Part shown: positions 28,412-37,204 of the stretch, piece by piece
How positions within the stretch are numbered: the first letter of the stretch is position 1
Layout: each line of letters starts with the position of its first letter
Assembly: GCF_000359125.1 (NCBI RefSeq)
Contig: NZ_CAAF010000025.1
Coordinates: forward strand, 31,350 to 95,349
DNA: 64,000 bases
Reading direction: 5' to 3'
Source of the DNA: Mesorhizobium sp. STM 4661
GTDB taxonomy: Bacteria; Pseudomonadota; Alphaproteobacteria; Rhizobiales; Rhizobiaceae
Position numbers and translations under genes: made by a program
The notes under the pieces: generated by a model
Seen by the model: only the letters and a program-made list of their open reading frames with translations
What the model was told of the DNA's origin: nothing
Database searches by the model: none

Positions 28412-29209
28412 TCAGTCCGGAGCCGACGCGCGGCCCCAGCGCGGTGCCGACTGCGCCGCAGGCTGCTCGCTGGCGACAGGCTCGGGAGCAATGAGCGCCG
28501 GATCGGTCGCCACCGCGGGCGCCTCGTCCGCGGCGGCGAGCAGCGGTATGCCGCGTCTGCGCAAGATCAGCACCAGCACGGCGCCGGCGATGATGCCGCC
28601 GACATGGGTGGCCCAGGAAACCTGGTCCTCGCCGCCCGCGGCGAACATCGCGACCTGGAAGATGATCCACAAAATGAGCGGGATGAAAGCCGGGATGCGC
28701 AATGGAATGCGGGCGAAGGCCAGCACCCATACCTTCACCCTGGGATAGAGGATCAGATAGGCGGCGACCACGCCGGCGATGGCGCCCGAGGCGCCGATCA
28801 GCGGCACCTGCGAATCCCAGGCAACCAGGCCCTGGAAGAAGGCGCCGGCGATGGCGCAAAGCAGGTAGAAGATCAGATAGCGGATGTGGCCGAGCGCGTC
28901 TTCGACATTGTCGCCGAACACCCATAAAAACAGCATGTTGCCGCCGAGGTGGAAAATATCCGCATGCAGGAAGGAATAGGTGATGTAGCTCAAGCTCTCG
29001 GGGATCACGACAAACTGCGGCGCCAGTTCCACCTTGTCGTGAACGACGGACGGAATGAAGCCGAGGCCGAGCACCGCCGCGTTGGCGAAATTCTCGCCGC
29101 CGAGCGTGGTGGCAAGGTAGATGAGCGTGTTGACCACGATCAGGCCGATCGTGACATATTGCAGCCTGATGTGGCGCAGCTTGTTGGTGTCGTAGAGCGG
29201 GATAAACAT
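28412..29209 (-). CDS. Rhomboid-family intramembrane serine protease
   Basis: A 265-residue membrane protein with about six or seven helices. The catalytic dyad is intact: Ser141 in IGASGAIAG and His202 in ATHVGGIIAG. The oxyanion residues are His87 and Asn91 in HLGGNMLFLWVFG. The tail is Ala/Pro-rich and soluble. It should cleave membrane-anchored substrates within the bilayer; the target is unknown. The ATG at 29209 (MFIPLYDTNKLR) follows GGAGG; the frame extends upstream without homology. Confidence 0.92.
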   Translation of the reverse strand: MFIPLYDTNKLRHIRLQYVTIGLIVVNTLIYLATTLGGENFANAAVLGLGFIPSVVHDKVELAPQFVVIPESLSYITYSFLHADIFHLGGNMLFLWVFGDNVEDALGHIRYLIFYLLCAIAGAFFQGLVAWDSQVPLIGASGAIAGVVAAYLILYPRVKVWVLAFARIPLRIPAFIPLILWIIFQVAMFAAGGEDQVSWATHVGGIIAGAVLVLILRRRGIPLLAAADEAPAVATDPALIAPEPVASEQPAAQSAPRWGRASAPD

Positions 29210-29235
29210 CGGGTCCTCCCGCTTTTTGGCGAAAT

Positions 29236-29817
29236 TCAGCGGTTCTTGCCGGGAATCCATAGCACGTCGGCGTTTCCATTGTCATTGACCGCGCGTGCGG
29301 CCACGAACAGAAAGTCCGAGACGCGGTTGATGTATTTTATCCCCTCGCGGTTGACGTGCTCGCGTGGATCCTGGGCCAACGCCACCATGATGCGCTCGGC
29401 GCGCCGCGCCACCGTGCGGGCGAGGTGAAGGGCGGCCGCGGCCGGCGTGCCGCCGTTAAGCACGAAGGATTTGAGCGGCTCAAGCTGCTTGTTGAGAAGG
29501 TCGATGTCCTTTTCGACACGGTCGGTCTGCGAGGCTACGATGCGCAGCGGATCATAACCGAGCGGCTTGCCGTCGTCGGGCACCGCCAGATCGGCGCCGA
29601 GGTCGAAAAGGTCGTTCTGGATGCGGGAAAGCATGGCGTCGATCGACGGATGCGCTGTTGCGGTATGGAGGCGGGCCATGCCGATACAGGCATTGGCCTC
29701 GTCAACCGTACCGTAGGCCTCGACACGCGGATCGGATTTCAGCCGCCGTTCGCCGGTGCCGAGGCCAGTGGTGCCGTCGTCGCCGGTGCGGGTGTAGATC
29801 TTGTTGAGCTTGACCAC
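29236..29817 (-). CDS. pduO: Cob(I)alamin adenosyltransferase, PduO type
   Basis: A 193-residue enzyme that makes adenosylcobalamin from cob(I)alamin and ATP. Signatures include the N-terminal ATP-binding YTRTGDDGTTGLGTGER, VEAYGTVDEANACIG, and the helix RTVARRAERIM with the conserved Arg and Glu, then NRVSDFLFVAAR. The start is a GTG at 29817. It sits between a small membrane protein and the rhomboid gene, with etfBA beyond, a conserved rhizobial neighbourhood. Confidence 0.95.
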   Translation of the reverse strand: MVKLNKIYTRTGDDGTTGLGTGERRLKSDPRVEAYGTVDEANACIGMARLHTATAHPSIDAMLSRIQNDLFDLGADLAVPDDGKPLGYDPLRIVASQTDRVEKDIDLLNKQLEPLKSFVLNGGTPAAAALHLARTVARRAERIMVALAQDPREHVNREGIKYINRVSDFLFVAARAVNDNGNADVLWIPGKNR

Positions 29818-29845
29818 GCCCTGCCTCCCGAACTCGCCGGTCGCC

Positions 29846-30037
29846 TTATTTGCGGGTGAACCAAACGGCCAGCATGATGAACACCAATGCCACGAACTGC
29901 AACAGCACGCGCGCCTGCATCAGCTTGTTGGAGGTCACGCCGTCGCCGCCGCGCATCATGTTGATGAGGCCGCGGATCAGCACGATCACCACGGCGACCA
30001 TGACGAGAACGGCGAGGACATTGAAGACGGTTGCCAT
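29846..30037 (-). CDS. Twin-transmembrane small protein (HIG1-like)
   Basis: A 63-residue protein with two hydrophobic helices (about 4-23 and 44-60) separated by a short basic loop, NMMRGGDGVTSNKLMQARV. The size, the MQARVLLQ motif and linkage to the cobalamin adenosyltransferase match alphaproteobacterial twin-TM/HIG_1 proteins, some of which associate with respiratory complexes. No direct functional evidence is present in the sequence. Confidence 0.75.
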   Translation of the reverse strand: MATVFNVLAVLVMVAVVIVLIRGLINMMRGGDGVTSNKLMQARVLLQFVALVFIMLAVWFTRK

Positions 30038-30061
30038 AGTGTGTTTCCAGTTCGATTGCGT

Positions 30062-30928
30062 TCAGGCGCGTTTGGCAAGCAGGCGGTAGAGCATCGATGC
30101 CGGCAGGATGCGTTTGAGGATCACGCCGATCCTGGCCGGCACTGTTACCACATAGTGCGGACGCGGGCGCCGCGACAGAAGCGCATGGCGCAGGGCAGCA
30201 TAGACCACTTCCGGACCGGGCTTCAGGCGCGACGTGCTGCCGCCGGCACGCAGCCGCTCCAGTTGCGCCTTGTAGGCGAGGCGGTGGACGGAGTTCTCAT
30301 AGTCGATATTCTTCAAAAACCAAACAAGCCCGTTGCTGGCGATCTTCGATGTCACCGGTCCCGGCTCGATCAGCGAGACATGGATGCCGCTGCCCTGCAG
30401 CTCCTGATGCATGCACAGCATCAGCCCTTCGATCGCATGCTTGGATGCCGCATAGGCGCCGCGAAAGCGCAGCGGTGTCAGCCCGAGGATCGAGGAGCAA
30501 TGAACGAGACGGCCATGGCCCTGGCGGCGCATCACCGGCATGACACGGCGGGTGAGGTCATGCCAGCCGAAGACATTGGCCTCGAATTGCTCCCTAAGCG
30601 CTGCGACCGGCAGGTCCTCAACGGCGCCAGGCTGTCCATAGGCGCCATTGTTGAACAGGGCATCGAGCCGTCCGCCTGTGCGCTCCAGCACCGATGCCAC
30701 CAGGGCCTCGATCGATCCGGCTTCGCGGTAGTCCAGATAGAAGGCCTCGATGCCTGCGGCTTCGAGGGCAGCGATATCGTCCGGCTGGCGCGCCGTCGCG
30801 AACACCCGCCAGCCGTCCGCCTTCAGCGCGCGGGCGCAATAAGCGCCTATCCCGGAAGAGGCGCCGGTGACGATGATGGTGCGCAACTCTTCCGCTGTGG
30901 AATTCGTGGTTCGACCAAGGGTTGCCAT
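30062..30928 (-). CDS. Short-chain dehydrogenase/reductase
   Basis: A 288-residue SDR. The cofactor motif is TGASSGIGAYCA, followed by the NNGAYGQPG stretch (classical NNAG variant) and the active site Ser in HCSSILG with YAASKHA (Tyr-x-x-x-Lys). The basic residue in ATARQ suggests NADP preference. The long C-terminal part (PHYVVTVPARIGVILKRILP) resembles the 17-beta-hydroxysteroid-like SDR group, possibly lipid-related. The ATG at 30928 is chosen because the cofactor motif then sits near residue 20; the frame open upstream is the antisense of YihY. Confidence 0.88.
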   Translation of the reverse strand: MATLGRTTNSTAEELRTIIVTGASSGIGAYCARALKADGWRVFATARQPDDIAALEAAGIEAFYLDYREAGSIEALVASVLERTGGRLDALFNNGAYGQPGAVEDLPVAALREQFEANVFGWHDLTRRVMPVMRRQGHGRLVHCSSILGLTPLRFRGAYAASKHAIEGLMLCMHQELQGSGIHVSLIEPGPVTSKIASNGLVWFLKNIDYENSVHRLAYKAQLERLRAGGSTSRLKPGPEVVYAALRHALLSRRPRPHYVVTVPARIGVILKRILPASMLYRLLAKRA

Positions 30929-30976
30929 TTGCCGCAATCCCTTCCCATATTCGCGGCGTCGAGACAATCGAAGGGA

Positions 30977-31837
30977 ATGCGGTTCTTGTTGCGGAAGATT
31001 GTCGCCCTGCGCCGCGTGCTCTATGACGCGCTTGGCCATTTCAACACCGATGACGGCTGGGCGATGGCCAGCCATCTGGCGATCACGGCGCTGATGGCGC
31101 TGTTTCCGTTTCTGATCTTCGCCACGACGCTGGCCAGTTTTTTCGGTGCGCAGGCTTTCGCCGACACCGCCGTGCATATCGTCTTCGACACCTGGCCGGA
31201 GCAGATCGCCAAGCCGATCGCCCGCGAAGTGCTCAACGTGCTTACCATCCGGCGCACCGACCTGTTGACTTACGGCGTCGTGCTCGCCGCTTTCTTTGCC
31301 TCGAACGGCATCGAGGCGCTGCGCACCTCGCTCAACCGCGCCTATCGCGTCTCGGAAACGCGCGGCATCATCTACCGCCGGGTGCAGAGCATCGCCTTCG
31401 TGCTGATCGCCACCGCAGGGTTCCTGGCGATCAGCCTGCTTCTGGTCTTGGCGCCATTGCTGGCGCGACTGGCCGAAGCCAATTTCGAGTGGATAAAGCC
31501 CTATATGGGAACGATCACGCTGTGGCGTTACGTCATCGCTTCCGCCGTCATCGTCGGCGGGCTGTTCGCGGTGCATTTCTGGTTGCCGGCGGGCAAGCGC
31601 CGCTTCGTCTCGATCGTCCCGGGCATCATCTTCACGCTGGCCGCATGGCTCATCGGCTCAACCATCTTCGCCACCTATCTCGACCATTTCTCGTCCTATG
31701 TGACGACCTATGCCGGGCTTGCCTCGATCATGATCGCGGTCGTCTTCCTCTATATCGTCTCGGCGATCTTTATCCTCGGCGGTGAGCTTAACGCAGCGAT
31801 CAGCCGCTATCTCGAGGCGCGCGCCCGGGTTGGCTGA
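30977..31837 (+). CDS. YihY/virulence factor BrkB family membrane protein
   Basis: A 286-residue protein with six predicted helices. Family features include DDGWAMASHLAITALMALFP near the N-terminus, SNGIEALRTSLNRAYRV, and a final AVVFLYIVSAIFILGGELNA. Older annotation as ribonuclease BN is incorrect for this family, and the molecular role is not established; transport of lipids or solutes is suspected. Its 3' end overlaps the convergent DMT gene by 31 bases. The start at 30977 has AAGGG placed unusually close. Confidence 0.88.
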   Translation: MRFLLRKIVALRRVLYDALGHFNTDDGWAMASHLAITALMALFPFLIFATTLASFFGAQAFADTAVHIVFDTWPEQIAKPIAREVLNVLTIRRTDLLTYGVVLAAFFASNGIEALRTSLNRAYRVSETRGIIYRRVQSIAFVLIATAGFLAISLLLVLAPLLARLAEANFEWIKPYMGTITLWRYVIASAVIVGGLFAVHFWLPAGKRRFVSIVPGIIFTLAAWLIGSTIFATYLDHFSSYVTTYAGLASIMIAVVFLYIVSAIFILGGELNAAISRYLEARARVG

Positions 31838-32706
31838 GTGGTTGGCTGAGCGGTCGCCAGCCCGACGCCGAACGTCGTGATCGCCATGCCGACGATCTGG
31901 ACAAGGTTCAGATGTTCGCCAAACAGCGCCCAGGCCATGAGCGCGGTGACAGCCGGAACCAGATAGAAAAGCGAGGCGACTTTCGACATTTCGCCATCGC
32001 GGATCATCATCATCAAAAGGAAGATGGCGCCGATCGACAGCACCAGCACCAGCCATGCCATGGCGAAGATCAGCTCGCCATTGACGACGACCGTGCGCGT
32101 TTCGAAGGCGAGCGAGGCCAGGGCCATCAGCGATGCGCCGCCGACATATTGCCACATGGTGGCCGCCACCAGATCGCCGCCGGAGGCAAAGCGCTTCTGC
32201 CAGATCGTGCCGGCGCTCATGCCAAGCACCGAGACCAGCGAGGCAGCCAATGTCTCGGGCGTCACGCCGCCGCCAATCGCGCCAAGCTTCGGCCACAGAA
32301 CAATGATCACCCCGACCAGGCCGATGCCGAGACCGAGCCAATGGCGCGGCAAGATGGCCTCGCCAAGAAACTTGCCCGCGAGCACGGCGGTGATCAGCGG
32401 CTGCAAGCCGACGATCAGGGCCGACACCCCGGCGGGCATGCCCCTGTGGATCGCCCAGAACACGCCGCCGAGATAGACGCCATGCATCAGGATGCCGGCG
32501 CCGGTGGCGTGCAGGGCCTCCGTTCGGGTGGCTCTCTTTGAGCTCAGCACGACCATCAAGGCAACCAACAGGATCGCTGCCAGAACGAAGCGTGAGGCCA
32601 GGAAGGTGAAGGGTTCCGCCCACGGCATGGCGTATCGCGCGCCGATAAAGCCTGTGGCCCAAAGGACGACGAAAGTGGCGGGGATGAACCGCTTGACGCT
32701 GTGCAT
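31807..32706 (-). CDS. EamA/DMT-family transporter
   Basis: A 299-residue inner-membrane protein with ten predicted helices in two EamA repeats. The N-terminal FVVLWATGFIGARYAMPWAE and the mid-protein KRFASGGDLVAATMWQYVGG are typical of the drug/metabolite transporter superfamily. The substrate is unknown; relatives export amino acids or metabolites. The C-terminus overlaps the end of the convergent YihY gene. Confidence 0.88.
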   Translation of the reverse strand: MHSVKRFIPATFVVLWATGFIGARYAMPWAEPFTFLASRFVLAAILLVALMVVLSSKRATRTEALHATGAGILMHGVYLGGVFWAIHRGMPAGVSALIVGLQPLITAVLAGKFLGEAILPRHWLGLGIGLVGVIIVLWPKLGAIGGGVTPETLAASLVSVLGMSAGTIWQKRFASGGDLVAATMWQYVGGASLMALASLAFETRTVVVNGELIFAMAWLVLVLSIGAIFLLMMMIRDGEMSKVASLFYLVPAVTALMAWALFGEHLNLVQIVGMAITTFGVGLATAQPTTQPTRARASR

Positions 32707-32856
32707 TGTCCGGAGGCTGCCGCGCTTGGTGAGAGTTGACCCGGCGATGCTCTAATGCGGTTCAACCCGAGGCGCAAAACGAAACGGTTGATCCATGCAT
32801 CACAGGAATTCAACGAGCGGCGTATTAGACAGGCTGTTCCCCGGCCTCACTGGGGA

Positions 32857-33732
32857 TCAGAGCCCGACCAATTTTCTGACATCGTCCGGCGATGCGCCGG
32901 CCTCGCGCAAGGCGGCAAGGCCGGTGTCGCCAAGGCTCTTCGACAGTTTTCGTCCATCCGGGCCAAGGACGAGACGATGGTGGAAATAGGCCGGCTGCGG
33001 CAGGCCAAGCACTTCCTGAAGCAGGCGCTGCACGCTGGTCGCGGCATAGAGGTCCTTGCCCCGCACGACATGGCTGACGTCTTGCAGCGCGTCGTCGACG
33101 ACAACGGCGAGATGATAGCTGGTCGGGATGTCGCGGCGCGCCACGATCACGTCGCCCCAATCCTGCGGCCTGGCCTCGATTTGTCGCGTTGCGGAAAGCG
33201 TTCCGTCCGCAAATTCGGCCCATGACAGGTGCTTGCCGACATGCGCCATCGCGGCATCGACGTCCAGCCGCCAGGCGAAAAGTGCATTCTCGGCAATCCG
33301 TCGCTTGCGCTCCTTCACCGGCAGTGCCTTGTCGGCGGCGGGATAAAGCGGCACGCCGTCCGGGTCGCGCGGCCAGTCGCGGCCGCGCTTTTCGCTGTCG
33401 GCAATGAAGGCCCTGATCTCACTTCTGCTCATGAAGGCCGGGTAGACAAGATCTTGCCCGATCAGCCGGTCGAGCACCGCCTGATAGTCCGCGAAATGCC
33501 CGGACTGACGGCGCACCGGCTCTTCCCAGCCAAGTCCGAGCCATTTCAGGTCGCGATGGATGCCGGCCTCGAATTCCGGAGTGCAGCGTGTCGTGTCGAT
33601 GTCCTCGATGCGCAGCAACAGGCGCCCGCCGGCCGCCTTTGCCATTTGCTGGTTGAGCAGCGCCGAATAGGCGTGACCGAGATGCAGTTCGCCATTCGGG
33701 CTCGGCGCGAAGCGGAATGTCAGGAGTGTCAT
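32857..33732 (-). CDS. gluQ: Glutamyl-Q tRNA(Asp) synthetase
   Basis: A 291-residue paralogue of the GluRS catalytic domain that lacks an anticodon-binding domain. It attaches glutamate to queuosine in tRNA-Asp. The class I motifs are HLGH (RFAPSPNGELHLGHAYSA) and KLSKS. LRIEDIDTTR and VVVDDALQDVSHVVRGKDL are family signatures. The zinc-binding cysteines of E. coli GluQRS are absent here; the corresponding region reads YPAFMSR, as far as can be judged. Confidence 0.9.
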   Translation of the reverse strand: MTLLTFRFAPSPNGELHLGHAYSALLNQQMAKAAGGRLLLRIEDIDTTRCTPEFEAGIHRDLKWLGLGWEEPVRRQSGHFADYQAVLDRLIGQDLVYPAFMSRSEIRAFIADSEKRGRDWPRDPDGVPLYPAADKALPVKERKRRIAENALFAWRLDVDAAMAHVGKHLSWAEFADGTLSATRQIEARPQDWGDVIVARRDIPTSYHLAVVVDDALQDVSHVVRGKDLYAATSVQRLLQEVLGLPQPAYFHHRLVLGPDGRKLSKSLGDTGLAALREAGASPDDVRKLVGL

Positions 33733-33824
33733 CTCTCAGGCGGCAATCGGATTGTCAGGCACTTTCGCCGGTTGCTAGCTTGTGCCTGGTTACGTCAGCC
33801 ACTTTGCGCCGGGAACACGCATTC

Positions 33825-34466
33825 ATGCAACGCATCGCCAATCTTGACGACATTGCGCAAGGACTCGATGCGCTTTGCCTGATCGATCCGCGCCTGGAAA
33901 GAGTGCGCGGCATGGCCGGCGAGGTGCCGCTTCGGCTGTCCGAGCCCGGCTTTCGCAGCCTTGCCTCGATCGTCGTTTCACAGCAAGTGTCGCGCGCCAG
34001 CGCCGACGCCATTTTCGGGCGGCTGACAAAGCTCGTCGATCCGCTGACGCCACAAGCCATCCTCGCCGCCGGCGAGGACGTCTTTCGCGAGGCCGGGCTG
34101 TCGCGACCGAAACAGCGGGGCCTGATCGCGGTTGCCCAGGCGGTGGTCGACGGGCTCGACCTCTACCATCTCTGTTCGCTCGACGCCCCCGAAGCGATCG
34201 CGGCGATGACGGCGGTGCCGGGCATCGGGCCGTGGACGGCGGAAGTCTATTTGCTGTTCGCCGCTGGCCATCCCGATGTTTTCCCGGCGCGCGACGTTGC
34301 CCTGCAGAGCGCGGTCGGCCACGCGCTTGGCATCGACCCGCGTCCGCCGGAGAAAACGCTGATCCAGATCGCCGAATCATGGAGCCCGTGGCGAGGTGTC
34401 GCATCACGGCTTTTCTGGGCTTACTATCGCGAAACAAGGGGCAGGGATGCCGCGCCGCCCGCCTGA
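33825..34466 (+). CDS. AlkA-like DNA-3-methyladenine glycosylase
   Basis: A 213-residue base-excision glycosylase. The helix-hairpin-helix is VPGIGPWTAEVYLLF, and the GPD-loop catalytic aspartate lies in FPARDVALQ. SLASIVVSQQVSRASADAIF is the typical N-terminal signature. It should remove alkylated purines from DNA. It lacks the extra N-terminal domain of E. coli AlkA, as do many short bacterial AlkA-like enzymes. Confidence 0.9.
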   Translation: MQRIANLDDIAQGLDALCLIDPRLERVRGMAGEVPLRLSEPGFRSLASIVVSQQVSRASADAIFGRLTKLVDPLTPQAILAAGEDVFREAGLSRPKQRGLIAVAQAVVDGLDLYHLCSLDAPEAIAAMTAVPGIGPWTAEVYLLFAAGHPDVFPARDVALQSAVGHALGIDPRPPEKTLIQIAESWSPWRGVASRLFWAYYRETRGRDAAPPA

Positions 34467-34595
34467 AATCGCAAAAAAGCATTGAAATCAGCCGTTTTTG
34501 ACACTTTGGGCGAGCGACAATCCGCTTCACATCCCTGTCATGTCGGGCTTACAGTATCCGCGCCGATCGGTTCTGAAACCAAGGAGGATCAACAC

Positions 34596-35153
34596 GTGAC
34601 GGTTGCCGTATCTCCGGATGGGCTTCCTGCACTGGTGCTGAATGCGGATTACCGTCCGCTCAGCTATTATCCTCTGTCGCTCTGGTCGTGGCAGGACGCC
34701 ATCAAGGCGGTGTTCCTCGACCGGGTGAACATCGTTGCCGAATATGAGCATGCCGTGTCGTCGCCGACCTTCTCGATGAAGCTGCCGAGCGTTGTCAGCC
34801 TGAAGGCCTATGTGAAGCCGTCGAGGCATCCCGCTTTCACCCGGTTCAACGTCTTTCTGCGCGACCGTTTCCAGTGCCAGTATTGCGGCACGCCGGAGGA
34901 TCTGACCTTCGACCACGTCATCCCCCGCCATCGCGGCGGCGCGACGACATGGGAGAATGTCGTTGCCGCCTGCTCGCCCTGCAATCTGAGGAAAGGCGGC
35001 ATGATGCCGGCGCATGCCAAAATGTGGCCGCTGCAGAAGCCCTTCCAGCCGACGGTGCACGACCTGCACAACAACGGCCGCCTGTTCCCGCCCAACCATC
35101 TGCATGAAAGCTGGATGGATTATCTCTACTGGGATGTCGAACTGGAACCTTGA
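34596..35153 (+). CDS. HNH endonuclease family protein
   Basis: A 185-residue protein with a C-terminal HNH domain. C94 and C97 (CQYC), DH at 106-107 (TFDHVIPRHRGG), N121 in ENVVAAC, and C126, C129 with N130 (CSPCN) form a zinc-stabilised beta-beta-alpha metal site. The GTG start at 34596 is preceded by a near-perfect AGGAGG, whereas the open frame upstream has none. The N-terminus (ALVLNADYRPLSYYP) is the conserved lead of a widely distributed chromosomal HNH family whose biological role is unclear. Confidence 0.9.
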   Translation: MTVAVSPDGLPALVLNADYRPLSYYPLSLWSWQDAIKAVFLDRVNIVAEYEHAVSSPTFSMKLPSVVSLKAYVKPSRHPAFTRFNVFLRDRFQCQYCGTPEDLTFDHVIPRHRGGATTWENVVAACSPCNLRKGGMMPAHAKMWPLQKPFQPTVHDLHNNGRLFPPNHLHESWMDYLYWDVELEP

Positions 35154-35299
35154 GATCGTTCGATAATTCGGGAGGCTGGCCGCCTGAAGCCATTTTCCGC
35201 GCTTCCGGCCTTCGCCGGCCGAAGCACTCATGAGCGGTCGTGGTGTGGTGGTTAAGGCTACGGCCGGCGTAGGCCGGTGCTCACGGTTTTGGCTACGGC

Positions 35300-35758
35300 A
35301 TGTATATCCTGAAACACGGCATCAAGAAAAATCCGCAAAAACGGTGGACGCTACCAGACCGTATCTTCTTCGGTCATGGTGCGTGCCATATCCTTGCTGG
35401 GACTTTCCTTGAACTCCGCCCTCTTGAAGGGTTTTATGCAGAGCGCATCGTCCCGGACGAGGATTTTTCCGGGAACCATATCTATGTGACGAACGGTGCC
35501 GTCGCCTTCGATTATCACGGCTATTGCGACCGCAGTCGACTCCTGGAACATCACAGAAAGGGGTGGACCTTGCATAGCGTTGGGTGGGGTTGCACCATCG
35601 AGAGAGTTGATTTCGATTTGCTGGATACAGCCGAACTGAACCAGCGCAAAATGTTGGGCCCGGATCAATATTTGTATGATCCTATCCCACGTGCCCGCCG
35701 GTTCATCGGTCGCGTGGACCACCCCGAAGCGGCGAAAAGGGCGCTCCGAAGCACTTGA
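35300..35758 (+). CDS. Hypothetical protein, conserved-looking
   Basis: A 152-residue protein not recognised. It is rich in aromatic and histidine residues (FGHGACHILAGTFLE, AFDYHGYCDRSRLLEHH, GWTLHSVGWGC). No signal peptide or membrane segment is seen. The nucleotide composition is more AT-rich than its neighbours, so it may be acquired. No Shine-Dalgarno precedes the ATG; the open frame and the coherent protein composition are the only support. It converges on dsbB. Confidence 0.5.
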   Translation: MYILKHGIKKNPQKRWTLPDRIFFGHGACHILAGTFLELRPLEGFYAERIVPDEDFSGNHIYVTNGAVAFDYHGYCDRSRLLEHHRKGWTLHSVGWGCTIERVDFDLLDTAELNQRKMLGPDQYLYDPIPRARRFIGRVDHPEAAKRALRST

Positions 35759-35779
35759 ATTGTCCGGTCTCGCTTCGGC

Positions 35780-36298
35780 TCAATCCCGGGCGAAGGCACT
35801 GCGGAAAGCGACGACGGCAAGCACAAAACTGGCGATGGCGTTCCAGCCGGCCAGCGACAGGCCGAGGATACGCAGCGCCGCCTTGTCGCAGGAGGGCGGG
35901 ACGAATTTGTCGAGCGCGTCAAGCACGCCCTTGCCGCCGGTGTCGACAGGGCCGGCGCCCGCGGTGCAGTCGGTTGGTCCTTGCCACCATGCCCATTCGA
36001 CGCCCGAGTGATAGACGCCGAGATAAAGGCCATAGAGCATCAGCAGGCCGCCAATGGCCAGCAGGCCACGCGTCAGCCATGCCGGTGCGCTGAGAGCCGA
36101 GGCAAGCACCGCCAACAACATCAGCGGCACGCCGATATAGTAAGGGGCGCGCTGCGCCAGGCAGAGATGGCAAGGGATGTAGCCGCCGAGATACTGGAAG
36201 GCCAGCGCCGAGCCGACGGTGGCGGCCATGGCGACGGCGAGAAACAAGGCCGCTCGCATGCGTTGACGTCCGGTGTCGGGATTGACGGTCGCTGTCAT
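35780..36298 (-). CDS. dsbB: Disulfide bond formation protein B
   Basis: A 172-residue inner-membrane oxidoreductase with four predicted helices. Two cysteine pairs match DsbB: CHLC (C43, C46) near the first periplasmic loop and C111/C137 (PTDC, PPSC) in the second. DsbB passes electrons from DsbA to quinone, and YGLYLGVYHSGVEW is a typical rhizobial stretch. The ATG at 36298 is used; the frame upstream runs into a dispersed palindrome. Confidence 0.9.
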   Translation of the reverse strand: MTATVNPDTGRQRMRAALFLAVAMAATVGSALAFQYLGGYIPCHLCLAQRAPYYIGVPLMLLAVLASALSAPAWLTRGLLAIGGLLMLYGLYLGVYHSGVEWAWWQGPTDCTAGAGPVDTGGKGVLDALDKFVPPSCDKAALRILGLSLAGWNAIASFVLAVVAFRSAFARD

Positions 36299-36337
36299 CG
36301 ATCTTCTATCCTGGTTCGCCCACGCCGCTTCTTGCCC

Positions 36338-36387
36338 ATGCATGTCGTTGTCCCAAAAACCGCTGCACACTTTTGGGCGACATGCAT
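36338..36387. repeat. Rhizobial dispersed palindrome, first half
   Basis: ATGCATGTCG (36338-36347) pairs with CGACATGCAT (36378-36387), and inside it CCCAAAA pairs with TTTTGGG. Long stem-loops of this type are scattered through Mesorhizobium and related genomes (from memory). The repeat ends exactly at the yqaA stop codon and separates that gene from dsbB. Confidence 0.7.
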
Positions 36388-36974
36388 CAGAAGGCGTATT
36401 TGACTGTTATATAGAGCAAAATGAGGGCGGCGGCGGCGGCGCTCGCGATCAGGCCAAGACGCTTTTCGATGAATTCGCGGATCGGCTCGCCATAACGGCG
36501 CAACAGCCAGGCGAGAAACAGAAAACGAGCGCCGCGGGCAACAATCGCAAGCACAATGAACAGCAGCAGATTGACGCCGATGACGCCGGACAGGATGGTC
36601 ACCACCTTGATCGGCGGCAGATGGGCTAGGCCCGAGGTGATCAGCATCAGGACGATGAAGCCGACGCCCGACGAGGTGCGCAGTTGCTCGAACTCGTCAT
36701 ACTTGCCGTAGAATTCGAGGATCGGCTTTGCCACGGCGTCATAGGCGTAGTGGCCGATGAACCAGCCGGCGATGCCGCCCAGCACGGATGCCACTGTCGC
36801 GATCAGCGCGTAGCGATAGGCGCGATCCGGCCGCGACAGCGCCATGGGCAGATAGAGCACGTCGGCCGGCACCAGGAACACCGAGCTTTCGACGAAAGCG
36901 ATGAAGGCCAGCCACCATTCGGCGGATTTCCTTGCCGCCAGCGACAACGTCCAGTCGTAAAGTCCGCGAAGCAT
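36387..36974 (-). CDS. YqaA/DedA-type membrane protein
   Basis: A 195-residue membrane protein with four to five helices of the VTT (SNARE-associated/DedA-like) fold. Features are AFVESSVFLVPADVLYLPMAL near the N-terminus and GLAHLPPIKVVTILSGVIG. The family is implicated in lipid scrambling and membrane homeostasis. The ATG at 36974 is chosen because AGGAG lies 5 bases upstream; a GTG at 36980 overlaps that site. The gene is flanked on both sides by palindromic repeats. Confidence 0.85.
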   Translation of the reverse strand: MLRGLYDWTLSLAARKSAEWWLAFIAFVESSVFLVPADVLYLPMALSRPDRAYRYALIATVASVLGGIAGWFIGHYAYDAVAKPILEFYGKYDEFEQLRTSSGVGFIVLMLITSGLAHLPPIKVVTILSGVIGVNLLLFIVLAIVARGARFLFLAWLLRRYGEPIREFIEKRLGLIASAAAAALILLYITVKYAF

Positions 36975-36984
36975 CGGCACTCCT

Positions 36985-37056
36985 AATGCACGTCGCTAAA
37001 GGTGCATAAAACCAAGACCCAAAGCGCGTCGCATCGTCTCTTCAGACGCAGCGCGC
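36985..37056. repeat. Rhizobial dispersed palindrome, second half
   Basis: CGTCT (37035-37039) pairs with AGACG (37044-37048) around a CTTC loop, and outer GCGCG arms (from 37024 and to 37056) extend it imperfectly. The lead-in GTGCATAAAACCAAGACCC resembles the tail of the same repeat family as the 36338 element. The rest of the 230-base gap to corA shows no supportable gene. Confidence 0.5.
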
Positions 37057-37204
37057 TCCAATGCGCCGTCTGTCTAGAAAGATTTTCCGCGCCGCACAAT
37101 GGCTGGAGCTTCACGAAGACGAAAGATGGTATCGGCCCTTCGGCACGCCCGATAGAACCGGGATGGGGTTCCATCCCTTGCTAGACCATGACCCCGGCGT
37201 GGTC

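Noticed and set aside
29801..30976. Long upstream extension of the YihY frame
   Set aside because: It covers the SDR and twin-TM genes in antisense and lacks domain similarity; YihY similarity begins at the ATG at 30977.
30929..31576. Upstream extension of the SDR frame
   Set aside because: It is antisense to YihY; the nucleotide-binding motif sits correctly only with the ATG at 30928.
36983..37174. 63-residue leftward frame before yqaA
   Set aside because: Made of the dispersed palindrome sequence; not a protein-coding signal.
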